Positions 42,663-51,295 of a stretch of 64,000 bases of DNA are shown piece after piece. The DNA comes from an uncultured Clostridia bacterium (GTDB lineage: Bacteria > Bacillota > Clostridia > Oscillospirales > CAG-272). The position numbers and the translations under genes were made by a program. The notes under the pieces are model-generated. The model saw only the letters and a program-made list of their open reading frames with translations. It searched no databases and was not told the origin of the DNA. Position 1 is the stretch's first letter; each line of letters starts with the position of its first letter. The DNA lies in the NCBI GenBank assembly GCA_944391815.1, contig CALXUV010000015.1, positions 1-64,000 on the forward strand, read 5' to 3'.

Positions 42663-43901
42663 GCAGAGACAAAGAACGTCAACCGCTTCTTTCAGTTCCG
42701 AGACGGGCGGGAAAGAGGGAGCTATACGCAGATTTTCATCGTTTTTGTCTACACCGTAGGGATAGGGAGCTCCGGCAGGCGTGAGGGTTACTCCCGCTTC
42801 CTTTGCAAGCTGATAAACTCTTTTCGCACATCCTTTTTCAACGTCAAGACTTATAAAATATCCGCCTTTCGGGTTGCTCCACTTTGCTATACCGAGAGGA
42901 GCAAGTTCTTTTTCAAAAGCCGAAATGACCGTTTTAAACTTAGGTCTTAAAATTTCAGCGTGCTTTTTCATATGCTCTTTTACCGCATCTGCATCGGGGA
43001 AATATCTGACATGCCTTAACTGATTTATTTTGTCATATCCTATGGTCTGGATACCCATACTCTTTTTTGTTTTTTCTATGTTCGCCGCAGAAGCCGCCAT
43101 TGCAGCAAGTCCCGCTCCGGCGTATGTTATTTTCGATGTTGAAGTAAACATTATCGGCAGATTTTCGTTTCCGTACTCTTTTGAAAGCTCAAAAAGGTTT
43201 GCAAGCTTTACTTCTTCGTAGAGGTCATGAACTGCATAAGCGTTATCCCAGAATATTCTGAAATCCTTTGCTTTCGGACGCAGAGCCGCAAACCGTCTTA
43301 CCGTTTCGTCAGAGTAAACTGTGCCGTCCGGGTTAGCGTATTTCGGTACGCACCAGATACCCTTTATGCTTTCATCTTCGGAAACAAGTTTTTCGATCAT
43401 GTCCATATCCGGGCCGTCTTTTGTCATCGGGACATTGAGCATCTCTATGCCCATAAGCTCGCATATAGCAAAATGTCTGTCGTATCCGGGAACAGGGCAG
43501 AGAAATTTGACTTTTCCCTGTGCCGACCAAGGCTTTTCTCCGCCGGCAACTCCGAACATCATTGCTCTTGCGACTTCGTCATACATAAGATTAAGGCTTG
43601 ACGCTCCGCCTATAAGCACGTTTTCCGCCTTTACCCCGAGTATGTCGGCAAACAGCTGTCGTGCTTTGGGAAGTCCTTCGAGAAGTCCGTAGTTACGGCA
43701 GTCGGTTCCGTTATCGGAGAAGCAGTCGGCATCCTTATTTACTACGCTGAGTATATCAGCCGACAGCGAAAGCTGACTTGTGCTCGGCTTTCCTCTCGAC
43801 ATATCAAGTTTCAGCCCTTTTTTCTTTACCTCGGCATATTCTTTTTCAAGCTGCATAAGACAGCTTTCAAGTTCCTTTTTATCCTTTTGTGAGTATAACA
43901 T
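42621..43901 (-). CDS. PLP-dependent aspartate aminotransferase (AspT/AAT I-gamma-like, PF12897 type)
   Basis: The start at 43901 follows AAGGAG; the frame is open a further 32 codons without support. The product is 426 residues. The fold type I pattern is present: LDMSRGKPS at the start, RNYGLLEGLPKARQLFADILG, IWCVPKYANPDGTVYS, FRIFWDNAYAVHDL, and the PLP lysine in FTSTSKITYAGAGLAA. These blocks match the divergent aspartate aminotransferase group found in Corynebacterium and many Clostridia. It would interconvert aspartate/2-oxoglutarate and oxaloacetate/glutamate. It lies 37 bp after the malic enzyme gene, so the two are probably co-transcribed. The last codons belong to a tandem repeat. 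Confidence 0.88.
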   Translation of the reverse strand: MLYSQKDKKELESCLMQLEKEYAEVKKKGLKLDMSRGKPSTSQLSLSADILSVVNKDADCFSDNGTDCRNYGLLEGLPKARQLFADILGVKAENVLIGGASSLNLMYDEVARAMMFGVAGGEKPWSAQGKVKFLCPVPGYDRHFAICELMGIEMLNVPMTKDGPDMDMIEKLVSEDESIKGIWCVPKYANPDGTVYSDETVRRFAALRPKAKDFRIFWDNAYAVHDLYEEVKLANLFELSKEYGNENLPIMFTSTSKITYAGAGLAAMAASAANIEKTKKSMGIQTIGYDKINQLRHVRYFPDADAVKEHMKKHAEILRPKFKTVISAFEKELAPLGIAKWSNPKGGYFISLDVEKGCAKRVYQLAKEAGVTLTPAGAPYPYGVDKNDENLRIAPSFPPVSELKEAVDVLCLCVKIAAAEKYLGKL

Positions 43902-43938
43902 TTTCCGCTCCTTATTTAAGTTTCCGTAATTTCTTATA

Positions 43939-45093
43939 TTATTTTTTTGCCGCAGCGGCAACCGCTTTTGCGACTGCTCCGTGTACACGTTTGTCAAAAG
44001 CTGCCGGTATTACATATTCAGGCGTAAGCTCCTCATCGGAAACAAGCGACGCTATTGCGTCGGACGCCGCCAGCATCATTTCGCGGCTTATTTCCTTTGC
44101 CCTGCTGTCAAGAGCTCCGCGGAATATACCGGGGAACGCCAGTACGTTGTTTATCTGGTTTGCGTAGTCGCTCCGTCCGCTTCCGACAATATAGGCTCCG
44201 GCAAGTTTAGCTTTTTCCGGCATTATTTCGGGTACCGGATTTGCCATTGCGAAAACTATCGATTTGTCAGCCATTGACTTTATCATATCTGCGTTTACCA
44301 GATCCGGCGCCGACACACCTATGAAAACATCGGCTCCCATCATCGCATCCTGAAGTCTGCCTTTGAGCTTGCCCGGGTTTGTTATTTTGCTCATCTTTTC
44401 CTGTTCCGGGTTAAGTCCCGGCATACCTTCGTAAATCACTCCGTTTTTGTCGCAGAGTATCAGGTTTACGGCTCCGGAGAAAAGAAGCAGCTTTGATATA
44501 GCTATACCGGCTGATCCGGCTCCGTTTACCACTATCTTTGTGTTTTCTATCTTTTTTCCGGCAAGTTTGAGCGAATTTTTTATCGCCGCAAGAACTACAA
44601 CAGCCGTACCGTGCTGGTCGTCATGGAACACCGGAATGTCGCAGATCTCCTTTAAACGTCTTTCTATCTCAAAACACCTCGGAGCCGCTATATCCTCAAG
44701 GTTTATACCGCCGAAGCTTCCCGAGATAAGCGCCACCGTTCTTACTATTTCATCGGTATCCTTACTCTTTATGCAGAGAGGGATGGCGTCTATATTTCCG
44801 AACTCTTTGAAGAGAACGCATTTGCCTTCCATTACCGGCATTCCGGCAAGGGGACCGATATCGCCAAGCCCTAACACAGCGGTGCCGTCGGTAATTACTG
44901 CCACGGTGTTTCCGCGACCGGTGAGCTCAAACGAAAGCTCCGGATTTTTCTGTATTTCAAGGCAAGGCTGAGCCACTCCCGGAGTATATGCAAGCGAAAG
45001 AGACTCTCTGTCGCACACCTTTACTTTCGATCTTACTTCAAGTTTTCCTTTGAGTTCTCTGTGAAGGATCAGAGATTTTTCAAGATAATTCAT
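43939..45093 (-). CDS. NAD(P)-dependent malic enzyme
   Basis: 384 residues, the short bacterial form without a phosphotransacetylase domain. It has the family blocks LAYTPGVAQPC, VITDGTAVLGLGDIGP, FGGINLEDIAAPRCFEIE, and FHDDQHGTAVVVLAA (metal and malate site). The Rossmann motif is VNGAGSAGIAISKLL, and FAMANPVPEI follows. It decarboxylates malate to pyruvate with formation of NAD(P)H. Together with the aminotransferase downstream it links aspartate/oxaloacetate, malate and pyruvate. The first gene of the pair; GGGGAT serves as ribosome binding site. Confidence 0.94.
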   Translation of the reverse strand: MNYLEKSLILHRELKGKLEVRSKVKVCDRESLSLAYTPGVAQPCLEIQKNPELSFELTGRGNTVAVITDGTAVLGLGDIGPLAGMPVMEGKCVLFKEFGNIDAIPLCIKSKDTDEIVRTVALISGSFGGINLEDIAAPRCFEIERRLKEICDIPVFHDDQHGTAVVVLAAIKNSLKLAGKKIENTKIVVNGAGSAGIAISKLLLFSGAVNLILCDKNGVIYEGMPGLNPEQEKMSKITNPGKLKGRLQDAMMGADVFIGVSAPDLVNADMIKSMADKSIVFAMANPVPEIMPEKAKLAGAYIVGSGRSDYANQINNVLAFPGIFRGALDSRAKEISREMMLAASDAIASLVSDEELTPEYVIPAAFDKRVHGAVAKAVAAAAKK

Positions 45094-45263
45094 ATTACAT
45101 CCCCGTATTTTCAGTTTGTTTTCCGTTACTTATTGAAGTTTTAAGCTGATAAAACAGCAGTTTTTTTCGTTTATGCCCGGATTTTTTGTTCTGAAAGAAA
45201 TGAATTCATAGTTTTTGTTCCGATAAAACTACAAGTTAATCGGAATTTTACCTGTATTTAATT

Positions 45264-46016
45264 TCAGCCTTTATCTCTTCGGTAATTTTTAGGCAAAACA
45301 CCTGTGTACTGTCTGAAAACCCGTGAAAAATGCCGGCTGTCAAAGAAGCTTAGTTTTTCAGCTATCTCGGATATTTTCAGTTCGCTGTCGGTCAGCCACT
45401 TTTCCGCCAGTCTGATTTTTGCCCGCATGTGCAGGCGCAGCGGAGTTTCACCGAGTTCTTTTTTACAGATGCGGTTTATCTGTGAGGGACTGAGGAAAAA
45501 AATCTCAGAAAGTTTTTTTACCGAAATTTTACCTTCCGCATTTTGTTCAATATAATCCCTTATTTTCAGACTTACCGATATTTCGCTCTTTGTCTTTGCA
45601 AAGTCCGCAGAGTGCAGAAGTCTGTGAAAACAAAGTGTTTTTTCTTTGAGCGGTATGCCGGTCTCCGACATTTTTGCTATCAAGTCGGATGACTCCGGAA
45701 CGCTGATTACCTGATTTTCACACTCAGGGTAGACAGAAAGCAGCTTTTGTGCCAGGCTTCCTGTGATTTTCAGAGTAAGTGTCAGTCCTTGCGGAGCGAC
45801 GGCAACGTTTACTTCCGTTTCGCTACCGATTATCATTATTTCCCCGCTGTGAAGAAATGACGATCTGCCGTCGTATCTTCCGATTACGCAGTTTCCCGAC
45901 GACTGATACAAAATCAGTATTTCCCCGCTGCAGCTTATCTTTTCCGAGTCCCGTATTTCACGGTATTCGCCGAAACCGATCGGTTCGGGGCTGATATTTT
46001 CCGGAACACCGTTCAT
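45264..46016 (-). CDS. AraC-family transcriptional regulator
   Basis: 250 residues. The N-terminal ~145 residues form a cupin-like sensing domain without a recognisable ligand signature. The C-terminal two helix-turn-helix motifs are standard: ISVKKLSEIFFLSPSQINRICKKELGE and LKISEIAEKLSFFDSRHFSRVFRQYTG with the conserved FSRVF and PKNYR end. It binds DNA to activate or repress carbon-use genes. Neighbours on both sides are in other transcription units, so the target is not evident. Confidence 0.9.
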   Translation of the reverse strand: MNGVPENISPEPIGFGEYREIRDSEKISCSGEILILYQSSGNCVIGRYDGRSSFLHSGEIMIIGSETEVNVAVAPQGLTLTLKITGSLAQKLLSVYPECENQVISVPESSDLIAKMSETGIPLKEKTLCFHRLLHSADFAKTKSEISVSLKIRDYIEQNAEGKISVKKLSEIFFLSPSQINRICKKELGETPLRLHMRAKIRLAEKWLTDSELKISEIAEKLSFFDSRHFSRVFRQYTGVLPKNYRRDKG

Positions 46017-46055
46017 TTACACCTTCCCTGTAATCTTCATCAAACTATCATTTTA

Positions 46056-46084
46056 ATTTTATCACATTTTTACCGTATTGTCAA
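46056..46084 (-). promoter_or_regulatory. promoter of the AraC-family gene
   Basis: On the minus strand TTGACA (46084-46079), 17 bp, TAAAAT (46061-46056), 40 bp before the start codon. Confidence 0.75.
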
Positions 46085-46228
46085 TTCAATTGAAAAAATA
46101 CATATTTTTTTATTTTATAACCATAATAAATATTACTTCTATCGCATATTTCCCGGTTTTTTCACGGTAAATCATGCTGAGTTGCAGGAAAATTAATTAT
46201 CGTTTTAAAAATATCGAGAGGAGAATAT

Positions 46229-47632
46229 ATGGAAAAATTAAGCGGAGATTTTGAAGCGGACATAAAGGCACTCGACTCCGTTTTGCGTACCGACGAAAGT
46301 TTTGACCTTTCAAAGCGGGTTATTGTGCCGAAAAGCGGTCAAAGGTGCGCTTTTTTTTATGTGAGCGGACTTGTTTCCACCCAGGTGGTTCAGGATTTTA
46401 TCAGGTACTGTCTGAGTGCTGAAAATATAACGCTGGAAAGCCGTACCGTCCCCTATAAAGAAGCTATGACAAGCGATGAAATCGGATTAATAGTGACTAA
46501 GGTACTGTCAGGACTTACCTGCATGATGACGGAAGGCAGCGACAACGCCGTACTTATCGATATGAGGACAATACCGCTGCGTTCTGTTGAGGAGCCGGAA
46601 AACGATAAGGTGCTGCGCGGCGCACGGGACGGCTTCGGTGAAGCTCTTCAATCCAACGCCGCACTGATACGCCGCCGTATCCGAAGCCCTGAACTTACAT
46701 TTTCTGTGGTAACCGTCGGGACTCTGACAAAAAGCGATGTTTGCATCTGTTATATGAAAAACAAGGCGGATCTGAAATTCGTTGAAAACGTAAAAAAACA
46801 GATATCGGGGCTTGAGATTGAAAGTCTGAATTTCCAGTGTCAGACAATAAACGAGGCGCTGATAAAGAAAAAGTGGTACAATCCGTTTCCAAGGGTTCGC
46901 TTTACCGAAAGACCTGACGCCGCCGCGGCTACGCTGCTTGAAGGAAGTGTACTTATAATGTGCGACAACTCACCTTCGGCAATGATTTTACCGACTTCAA
47001 TTTTCGATTTTTTTCAGGAGACGGACGATTTCAGCTTCCCGCCGCTTACCGGCACCTACCTCAGGATGATACGTTTTGCGGTTTATGTTTTTTCGATATA
47101 CCTGACTCCGGTTTGGTTTTTCCTCATCAGACATTCCGATAAGCTGCCGGAGTTCATGCAGTTTCTGAAACTTTCCACTGATGTAGGTATTCCGGTATTC
47201 TGGCAGCTTGTTCTGGTCGAGTTTGCCATTGACGGTATGCGGCTTGCTTCTCTTAACACTCCGTCGACGCTCGGATCGTCTCTCAGCATTGTCGGGGGAC
47301 TGATTCTCGGTGATTTTGCAGTTGCCGCAGGGTGGTTTTCGCCGGACGTTATACTGTATACAGCTTTTGTCACTATTGCAAACTTTACCCAGACAAGCTA
47401 TGAACTCGGATACGCCATAAAATTCATGCGCATGACAATGCTCGGCCTTGTATACTGTCTTGACGGCTGGGGGATACTTCTCGGTACCTTTATTATGCTT
47501 ACCCTGATTGTCACAAACAAAAGCATCGACGGCAGCCGCAGTTACCTTTATCCGCTCATTCCGTTCAACGGAAGAGCTATGCTTTCGCTTGTGTTCAGAA
47601 TCAAGGAGAAAAGCTTCAGGCGTGATAAGTGA
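46229..47632 (+). CDS. GerA-family spore germination protein (SpoVAF/GerAA-like)
   Basis: 467 residues, behind GAGAGGAG. An N-terminal soluble domain (about 1-265) contains the hallmark EEPENDKVLRGARDGFGEAL and the NAALIRRRIRSPEL block. About five membrane spans follow (about 270-445), with the conserved FWQLVLVEFAIDGMRLASLNTP and GGLILGDFAVAAGWFSP. GerA-type A subunits bind germinants in the inner spore membrane. A lone A-type gene without B and C partners is typical of SpoVAF-like proteins. It suggests that the organism can form spores, although no other sporulation gene lies in the window. Confidence 0.92.
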   Translation: MEKLSGDFEADIKALDSVLRTDESFDLSKRVIVPKSGQRCAFFYVSGLVSTQVVQDFIRYCLSAENITLESRTVPYKEAMTSDEIGLIVTKVLSGLTCMMTEGSDNAVLIDMRTIPLRSVEEPENDKVLRGARDGFGEALQSNAALIRRRIRSPELTFSVVTVGTLTKSDVCICYMKNKADLKFVENVKKQISGLEIESLNFQCQTINEALIKKKWYNPFPRVRFTERPDAAAATLLEGSVLIMCDNSPSAMILPTSIFDFFQETDDFSFPPLTGTYLRMIRFAVYVFSIYLTPVWFFLIRHSDKLPEFMQFLKLSTDVGIPVFWQLVLVEFAIDGMRLASLNTPSTLGSSLSIVGGLILGDFAVAAGWFSPDVILYTAFVTIANFTQTSYELGYAIKFMRMTMLGLVYCLDGWGILLGTFIMLTLIVTNKSIDGSRSYLYPLIPFNGRAMLSLVFRIKEKSFRRDK

Positions 47633-47680
47633 CAGCAAAAAATAACTCCGGACAGTTTTGCACAGTGCTTTATTTATGTA

Positions 47681-47709
47681 TTGACTTTGTTGCTTCAATG
47701 TGATAAAAT
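47681..47709 (+). promoter_or_regulatory. promoter of the MntR-like gene
   Basis: TTGACT (47681-47686), 17 bp, TAAAAT (47704-47709), 83 bp before the start codon. Confidence 0.7.
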
Positions 47710-47791
47710 ATCAGGAGATCAGAGATTTTTAATAAAAAGGCGGTTATGCTGTAAGACCGTGCCGCTTTCATAAAGTATTGAGGAGAATGAA

Positions 47792-48157
47792 ATGGCATTA
47801 TTTGAGTCAGGAGAAATGTATCTGGAAACAATTCTCAGACTTTCGAAGAAAAAAACATCGGTGCATTCGATAGATGTTTGCAGGGAGCTCGGCTATTCAA
47901 AGCCAAGCGTAAGCCGTGCGGTTTCTGTACTGAAAGAGGACGGATATCTGACAGTTGAGGATGACGGAGCACTGATTTTAACGGAAATCGGAAGAAAGAC
48001 GGCAGAAGATATTTACGAAAAGCATACTGTAATTTCGGAATTTCTGAAAAGTCTCGGTGTTTCGGAAGAAACAGCCTCCGGGGACGCCTGCAAGATTGAG
48101 CATATTATAAGCGATGAGACTTTTCTGGCGGTAAAAAAATTTCTCGGTAAAAAATAA
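47792..48157 (+). CDS. DtxR/MntR-family metal-dependent regulator
   Basis: 121 residues, the short MntR-like form without the SH3 domain. The winged helix has SGEMYLETILRLSKKKTSVHSIDVCRELGYSKPSVSRAV in the order expected of the family. The C-terminal dimerisation and metal-binding helices show EKHTVISEFLKSLGV and ACKIEHIISDETF, with the His and Glu ligands (EKH, EH) in place. It represses metal-uptake genes when Mn2+ or Fe2+ is bound. No transporter is next to it, so the regulated genes are elsewhere. The start follows GAGGAG. Confidence 0.9.
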   Translation: MALFESGEMYLETILRLSKKKTSVHSIDVCRELGYSKPSVSRAVSVLKEDGYLTVEDDGALILTEIGRKTAEDIYEKHTVISEFLKSLGVSEETASGDACKIEHIISDETFLAVKKFLGKK

Positions 48158-48500
48158 CCTGTTTAACTGCAATTAAGTTTGATTGTTTTATCCCGCTTTG
48201 AGTTTTATAAACTTCTGAAAATATTCACGCAAAAGGACCGGTTTATCCGGTCCTTTTATATATTGAAGTAATTGGGTTACTGCCTGAGTTAATTCCGTGC
48301 TTTGTTTACAGTCGCTATTCTTAATTAATTTTAACTTTCAGAATATTTGACGAACATTTTTGCGGAAAAAGTGTGTCCGGCATGAGGCTTTCACCTGACT
48401 GAGACTTTTACACGATGAACGGATTTACTCGCTGGGGCGGCAGCTTGCGCATTCAGTAGAGTAGGGTAGGTCAGAGTAGATGGTTTATTCCGTTGTTTAC
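48158..48500. other. 343-bp gap between convergent genes
   Basis: It holds the terminator at 48231-48257. The remaining sequence to 48500, including a purine-rich GTAGAGTAGGGTAGGTCAG stretch near 48460, shows no feature I can name. Confidence 0.6.
48231..48257 (+). terminator. intrinsic terminator after the MntR-like gene
   Basis: AAAAGGACCGG, loop TTTAT, CCGGTCCTTTT: an 11-bp hairpin. Confidence 0.9.
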
Positions 48501-49643
48501 TCAGAGGGCGTGTTTTGCGTGGAGGTTTTCGCCTGACCAGAGCTTTTGCATGGTAAACGGTTCATCCTTGGCCGACCAGAACTCGTCATTTTCGTCCAGC
48601 CCTAACGGCAGAAATACGCTGCTGCACAGATAAAGACTTCCGGTAGAAATGTAGTTTTCTCCCATGTTCGGCTGATGTCCGCATACGCCTATTGTCAGCC
48701 AGCCTTGTCCGTCAAAATTGTCCGGACTTTTTAGCGTTCGCTCAATTACCTTTGTAAGTGCGTTCCTTACCTGCGCCGGTTTTATATCCTTTTCAAGGCG
48801 ATGGCTGTACGCCGTCAGAGAAAGCAGGTGAAATGCGCCGAATCTGTATGTCAGCGACCTTCCGACAAGCGGATATGTTCCTTCAGGTGAAATGAAGTTT
48901 TCGAGATAAGTCGCAAATCTTGCGCCTCTTTGCCATACCGGCTCGGTCATTTTTTTCCAGCTCGGTTCCTCATCTCCGACCTCTTTTAAAACCTCAATCA
49001 GCATAGGCTGTATAACGTAGCTGTTGTAATAGTCAAGGTGAAAATCGTTTCCGTCCGAATACCATCCGTCTCCTTTGTACCACTCCATGTGTTTCAGCAG
49101 GGCATAGTCGATACGCATTCTGTCCCAGCTTTCATCGCCGACGTGATGCAAAAACGCCTCTGTCATTGCCGAAAACAGCAGCCAGTTACATATATACGGT
49201 TTTCTTGTTCGGGTATTCTTCATCGCTTTTATAAGCCGCTCTTTGGTTTCAATGTCAAGAGGTTCCCATAGCTCATGCGGAGCTCTTAATATTCCCTGTG
49301 CCAAAAAAGCCGCGTCCACTATCGGCTGATGACCGTATGAAAAATTCATAAAATCTTTTGAATGTTCGTTTGTCGCAACTTTTATGCATTCCCTTACCGT
49401 TTCGGCATACTGTCTGCGCAGTTCTTCTTCCTCACTGCTGAGGGTTTTGCATCCGAGCCACGGAGCCATTCCGACAACCGTGCGTCCGAAAGCTTCGAGA
49501 TAAGTATAATTCTCTCTGTCTGTTACTCCGTTAGCACATTCAACCGGCATGCTTTCTTTCAGACGGTCTTCTTTTAACGCTGTAAGAACGGGTGTAACGA
49601 TTTTAAGCATTGTGTCAAGCCAGAATTTTCTCGTTTTATTCAT
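48501..49643 (-). CDS. DUF2264 domain protein, putative glycan-active
   Basis: The start at 49643 follows GGGAGG; the open frame extends 24 codons upstream without support. The product is 380 residues, no signal peptide. The sequence has the DUF2264 character: NYTYLEAFGRTVVGMAPWL near the start, FGYGQ-like FMNFSYGHQPIVDAAFLAQG, WLLFSAMTEAFL, and WYSDGNDFHLDYYNSYVIQPM, then GRSLTYRFGAFHLLS. The repeated helical pattern indicates an alpha/alpha barrel, as in unsaturated glucuronyl hydrolases and related carbohydrate enzymes. The reaction is not established. It could work on the same class of glycans as the sulfatase and GH39-like enzymes. Confidence 0.85.
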   Translation of the reverse strand: MNKTRKFWLDTMLKIVTPVLTALKEDRLKESMPVECANGVTDRENYTYLEAFGRTVVGMAPWLGCKTLSSEEEELRRQYAETVRECIKVATNEHSKDFMNFSYGHQPIVDAAFLAQGILRAPHELWEPLDIETKERLIKAMKNTRTRKPYICNWLLFSAMTEAFLHHVGDESWDRMRIDYALLKHMEWYKGDGWYSDGNDFHLDYYNSYVIQPMLIEVLKEVGDEEPSWKKMTEPVWQRGARFATYLENFISPEGTYPLVGRSLTYRFGAFHLLSLTAYSHRLEKDIKPAQVRNALTKVIERTLKSPDNFDGQGWLTIGVCGHQPNMGENYISTGSLYLCSSVFLPLGLDENDEFWSAKDEPFTMQKLWSGENLHAKHAL

Positions 49644-49713
49644 AAGTCCTCCCGATAATTTTGTTTTGAAAACAGGTAACCGAAATTGCAAAAACCGATC
49701 TGCGGAAAATATC

Positions 49714-49761
49714 AAACGGCTGCAAAACTACCGCTTGCCGGTATTGATGCAGCCGTTTTTG
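49714..49761 (-). terminator. hairpin terminator after the liv operon
   Basis: AACGGCTGCA (49715-49724) pairs with TGCAGCCGTT (49748-49757), with an inner TACCG/CGGTA stem. The T run is better on the plus strand, but the position ends the minus-strand liv operon. Confidence 0.65.
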
Positions 49762-49800
49762 TCTACAAACATTTATTTTTGAAAAACCGTAATGGTTTTT

Positions 49801-50511
49801 TCAGTCTCCGAGATAAGCCTTTCTTACCAGATCACTGCTTGCAAGCTCGCTGCCCGTACCGCTGAGAATTATTTTTCCGGTTTCAAGTACATAAGCTCTG
49901 TCGGCTATCGCCAGTGCTTTTTCAGCATTCTGTTCAACAAGCAGTATCGTTGTTCCTGTGCTGTGTAGATGCTTTATCATTTCGAAAACCTGAGTTACCA
50001 GTATCGGAGCAAGTCCCATTGAGGGTTCGTCAAGCATCATGAGCTCAGGGTGGCTCATAAGCGCCCTTCCCATTGCCAGCATCTGCTGTTCTCCGCCCGA
50101 CAGCATTCCTGCCGGTTGGGACTTTCTCTCCTTTAATCTCGGGAAAAGTCCGTAAACCGTTTCGATGTCTTTCTTTATTTCTCCGGGATTTTTGTTTATA
50201 TATCCGCCCATTACGAGATTATCATAAACCGACAGCTCGGAAAAAACCCTTCTTCCTTCCGGTACCTGCGTCATTCCGAGGCGCACTATTCTGTGCGTCG
50301 GCATTCCGACTATGTTCTGTCCGTTGTATATTATCTGTCCGGATTTCGGGTGTATAAGACCCATTATGCTTTGCATGGTGGTTGTTTTGCCGGCGCCGTT
50401 GGCTCCTATCAAGGTTACTATCTCGCCTTCGTTTACCTCGAAAGATATTCCTTTCAGTGCCTGTATCACGCCGTAATACACCTGCAAATCCCTTATTTCG
50501 AGAAGTGCCAC
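49801..50511 (-). CDS. livF: branched-chain amino acid ABC transporter, ATP-binding protein LivF
   Basis: 236 residues from a GTG behind AGGAGG. Walker A is GANGAGKTT, the signature is LSGGEQQM, Walker B is LMMLDEPSMGLAP, and the switch region is LLVEQNAEKAL. The LivF hallmarks (VYYGVIQALKGISFEV, GRRVFSELSVYDNL) separate it from LivG. It powers uptake of leucine, isoleucine and valine together with LivG. Last gene of the livJHMGF operon, 13 bp after livG. Confidence 0.95.
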   Translation of the reverse strand: MALLEIRDLQVYYGVIQALKGISFEVNEGEIVTLIGANGAGKTTTMQSIMGLIHPKSGQIIYNGQNIVGMPTHRIVRLGMTQVPEGRRVFSELSVYDNLVMGGYINKNPGEIKKDIETVYGLFPRLKERKSQPAGMLSGGEQQMLAMGRALMSHPELMMLDEPSMGLAPILVTQVFEMIKHLHSTGTTILLVEQNAEKALAIADRAYVLETGKIILSGTGSELASSDLVRKAYLGD

Positions 50512-50524
50512 TTTGTCTTACCTC

Positions 50525-51295
50525 CTAACTGCCGATATACGCTTTTACAACCTGCGGATCGCTTAACGCTTCCTTTACCGTTCCCTGTGCTATGACAGTA
50601 CCGAAATTAAGTACAGTTATTTCATTGCAGATTTCGGTAACAAATTTAAGGTCATGCTCAATCAGCAGTACCGTTACGCCGAATTTTTCACGGATAATTT
50701 CTATTGTTTTACGCAGATCCTCGGTTTCTATCGGGTTCATTCCCGCCGCCGGTTCGTCAAGCAGAAGGAGCTTCGGTTCTGTCGCAAGTGCTCTTGCTAT
50801 TTCAAGCTTTCTCTGTTTTCCGTAAGGAAGGTTGCAGGAAAGATTGTTTCTTTCTTCGAGAAGACCGAAAATATCAAGCAGCTCCTTTGCTTTTTCTCTC
50901 ATCCGGCGTTCTGCCGAAAAATGTGCAGGCATTCTGAAAATGCTCTGTATAACCGAACAGCTGTACTCTTTTCTGTTGTGGAGTCCGACCATTACGTTAC
51001 GAACCACCGTCATATTGTTGAAAAGTCTGATATTCTGAAACGTCCGGGCTATTCCGTTTTTGTTTATCTTCTCCTGGCTCATTCCTTTCAGTTCTTTTCC
51101 GTCAAGAAAGAATGTTCCCTCGGTTGGTGTATACACCCCGGTGAGAAGATTGAAAACCGTGGTTTTTCCTGCCCCGTTCGGACCGATAAGTCCGTATATT
51201 TCGCCTTTTTTGATTTTAAGGTTTACGTCGCTTACTGCTTTGAGTCCTCCGAAGGAAATTCCGAGTCCTTTCGTTTCAAGTACGTAATCACTCAT
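50525..51295 (-). CDS. livG: branched-chain amino acid ABC transporter, ATP-binding protein LivG
   Basis: 256 residues. Walker A is GPNGAGKTT, signature NLPYGKQRKLEIARAL, Walker B KLLLLDEPAAGMNP, and LLIEHDLKFV. The LivG-specific GLGISFGGLKAVSDVNL start and IARTFQNIRLFNNMTVVRNVMVG segment are present. It overlaps livM by 8 bp, which couples their translation. Confidence 0.95.
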   Translation of the reverse strand: MSDYVLETKGLGISFGGLKAVSDVNLKIKKGEIYGLIGPNGAGKTTVFNLLTGVYTPTEGTFFLDGKELKGMSQEKINKNGIARTFQNIRLFNNMTVVRNVMVGLHNRKEYSCSVIQSIFRMPAHFSAERRMREKAKELLDIFGLLEERNNLSCNLPYGKQRKLEIARALATEPKLLLLDEPAAGMNPIETEDLRKTIEIIREKFGVTVLLIEHDLKFVTEICNEITVLNFGTVIAQGTVKEALSDPQVVKAYIGS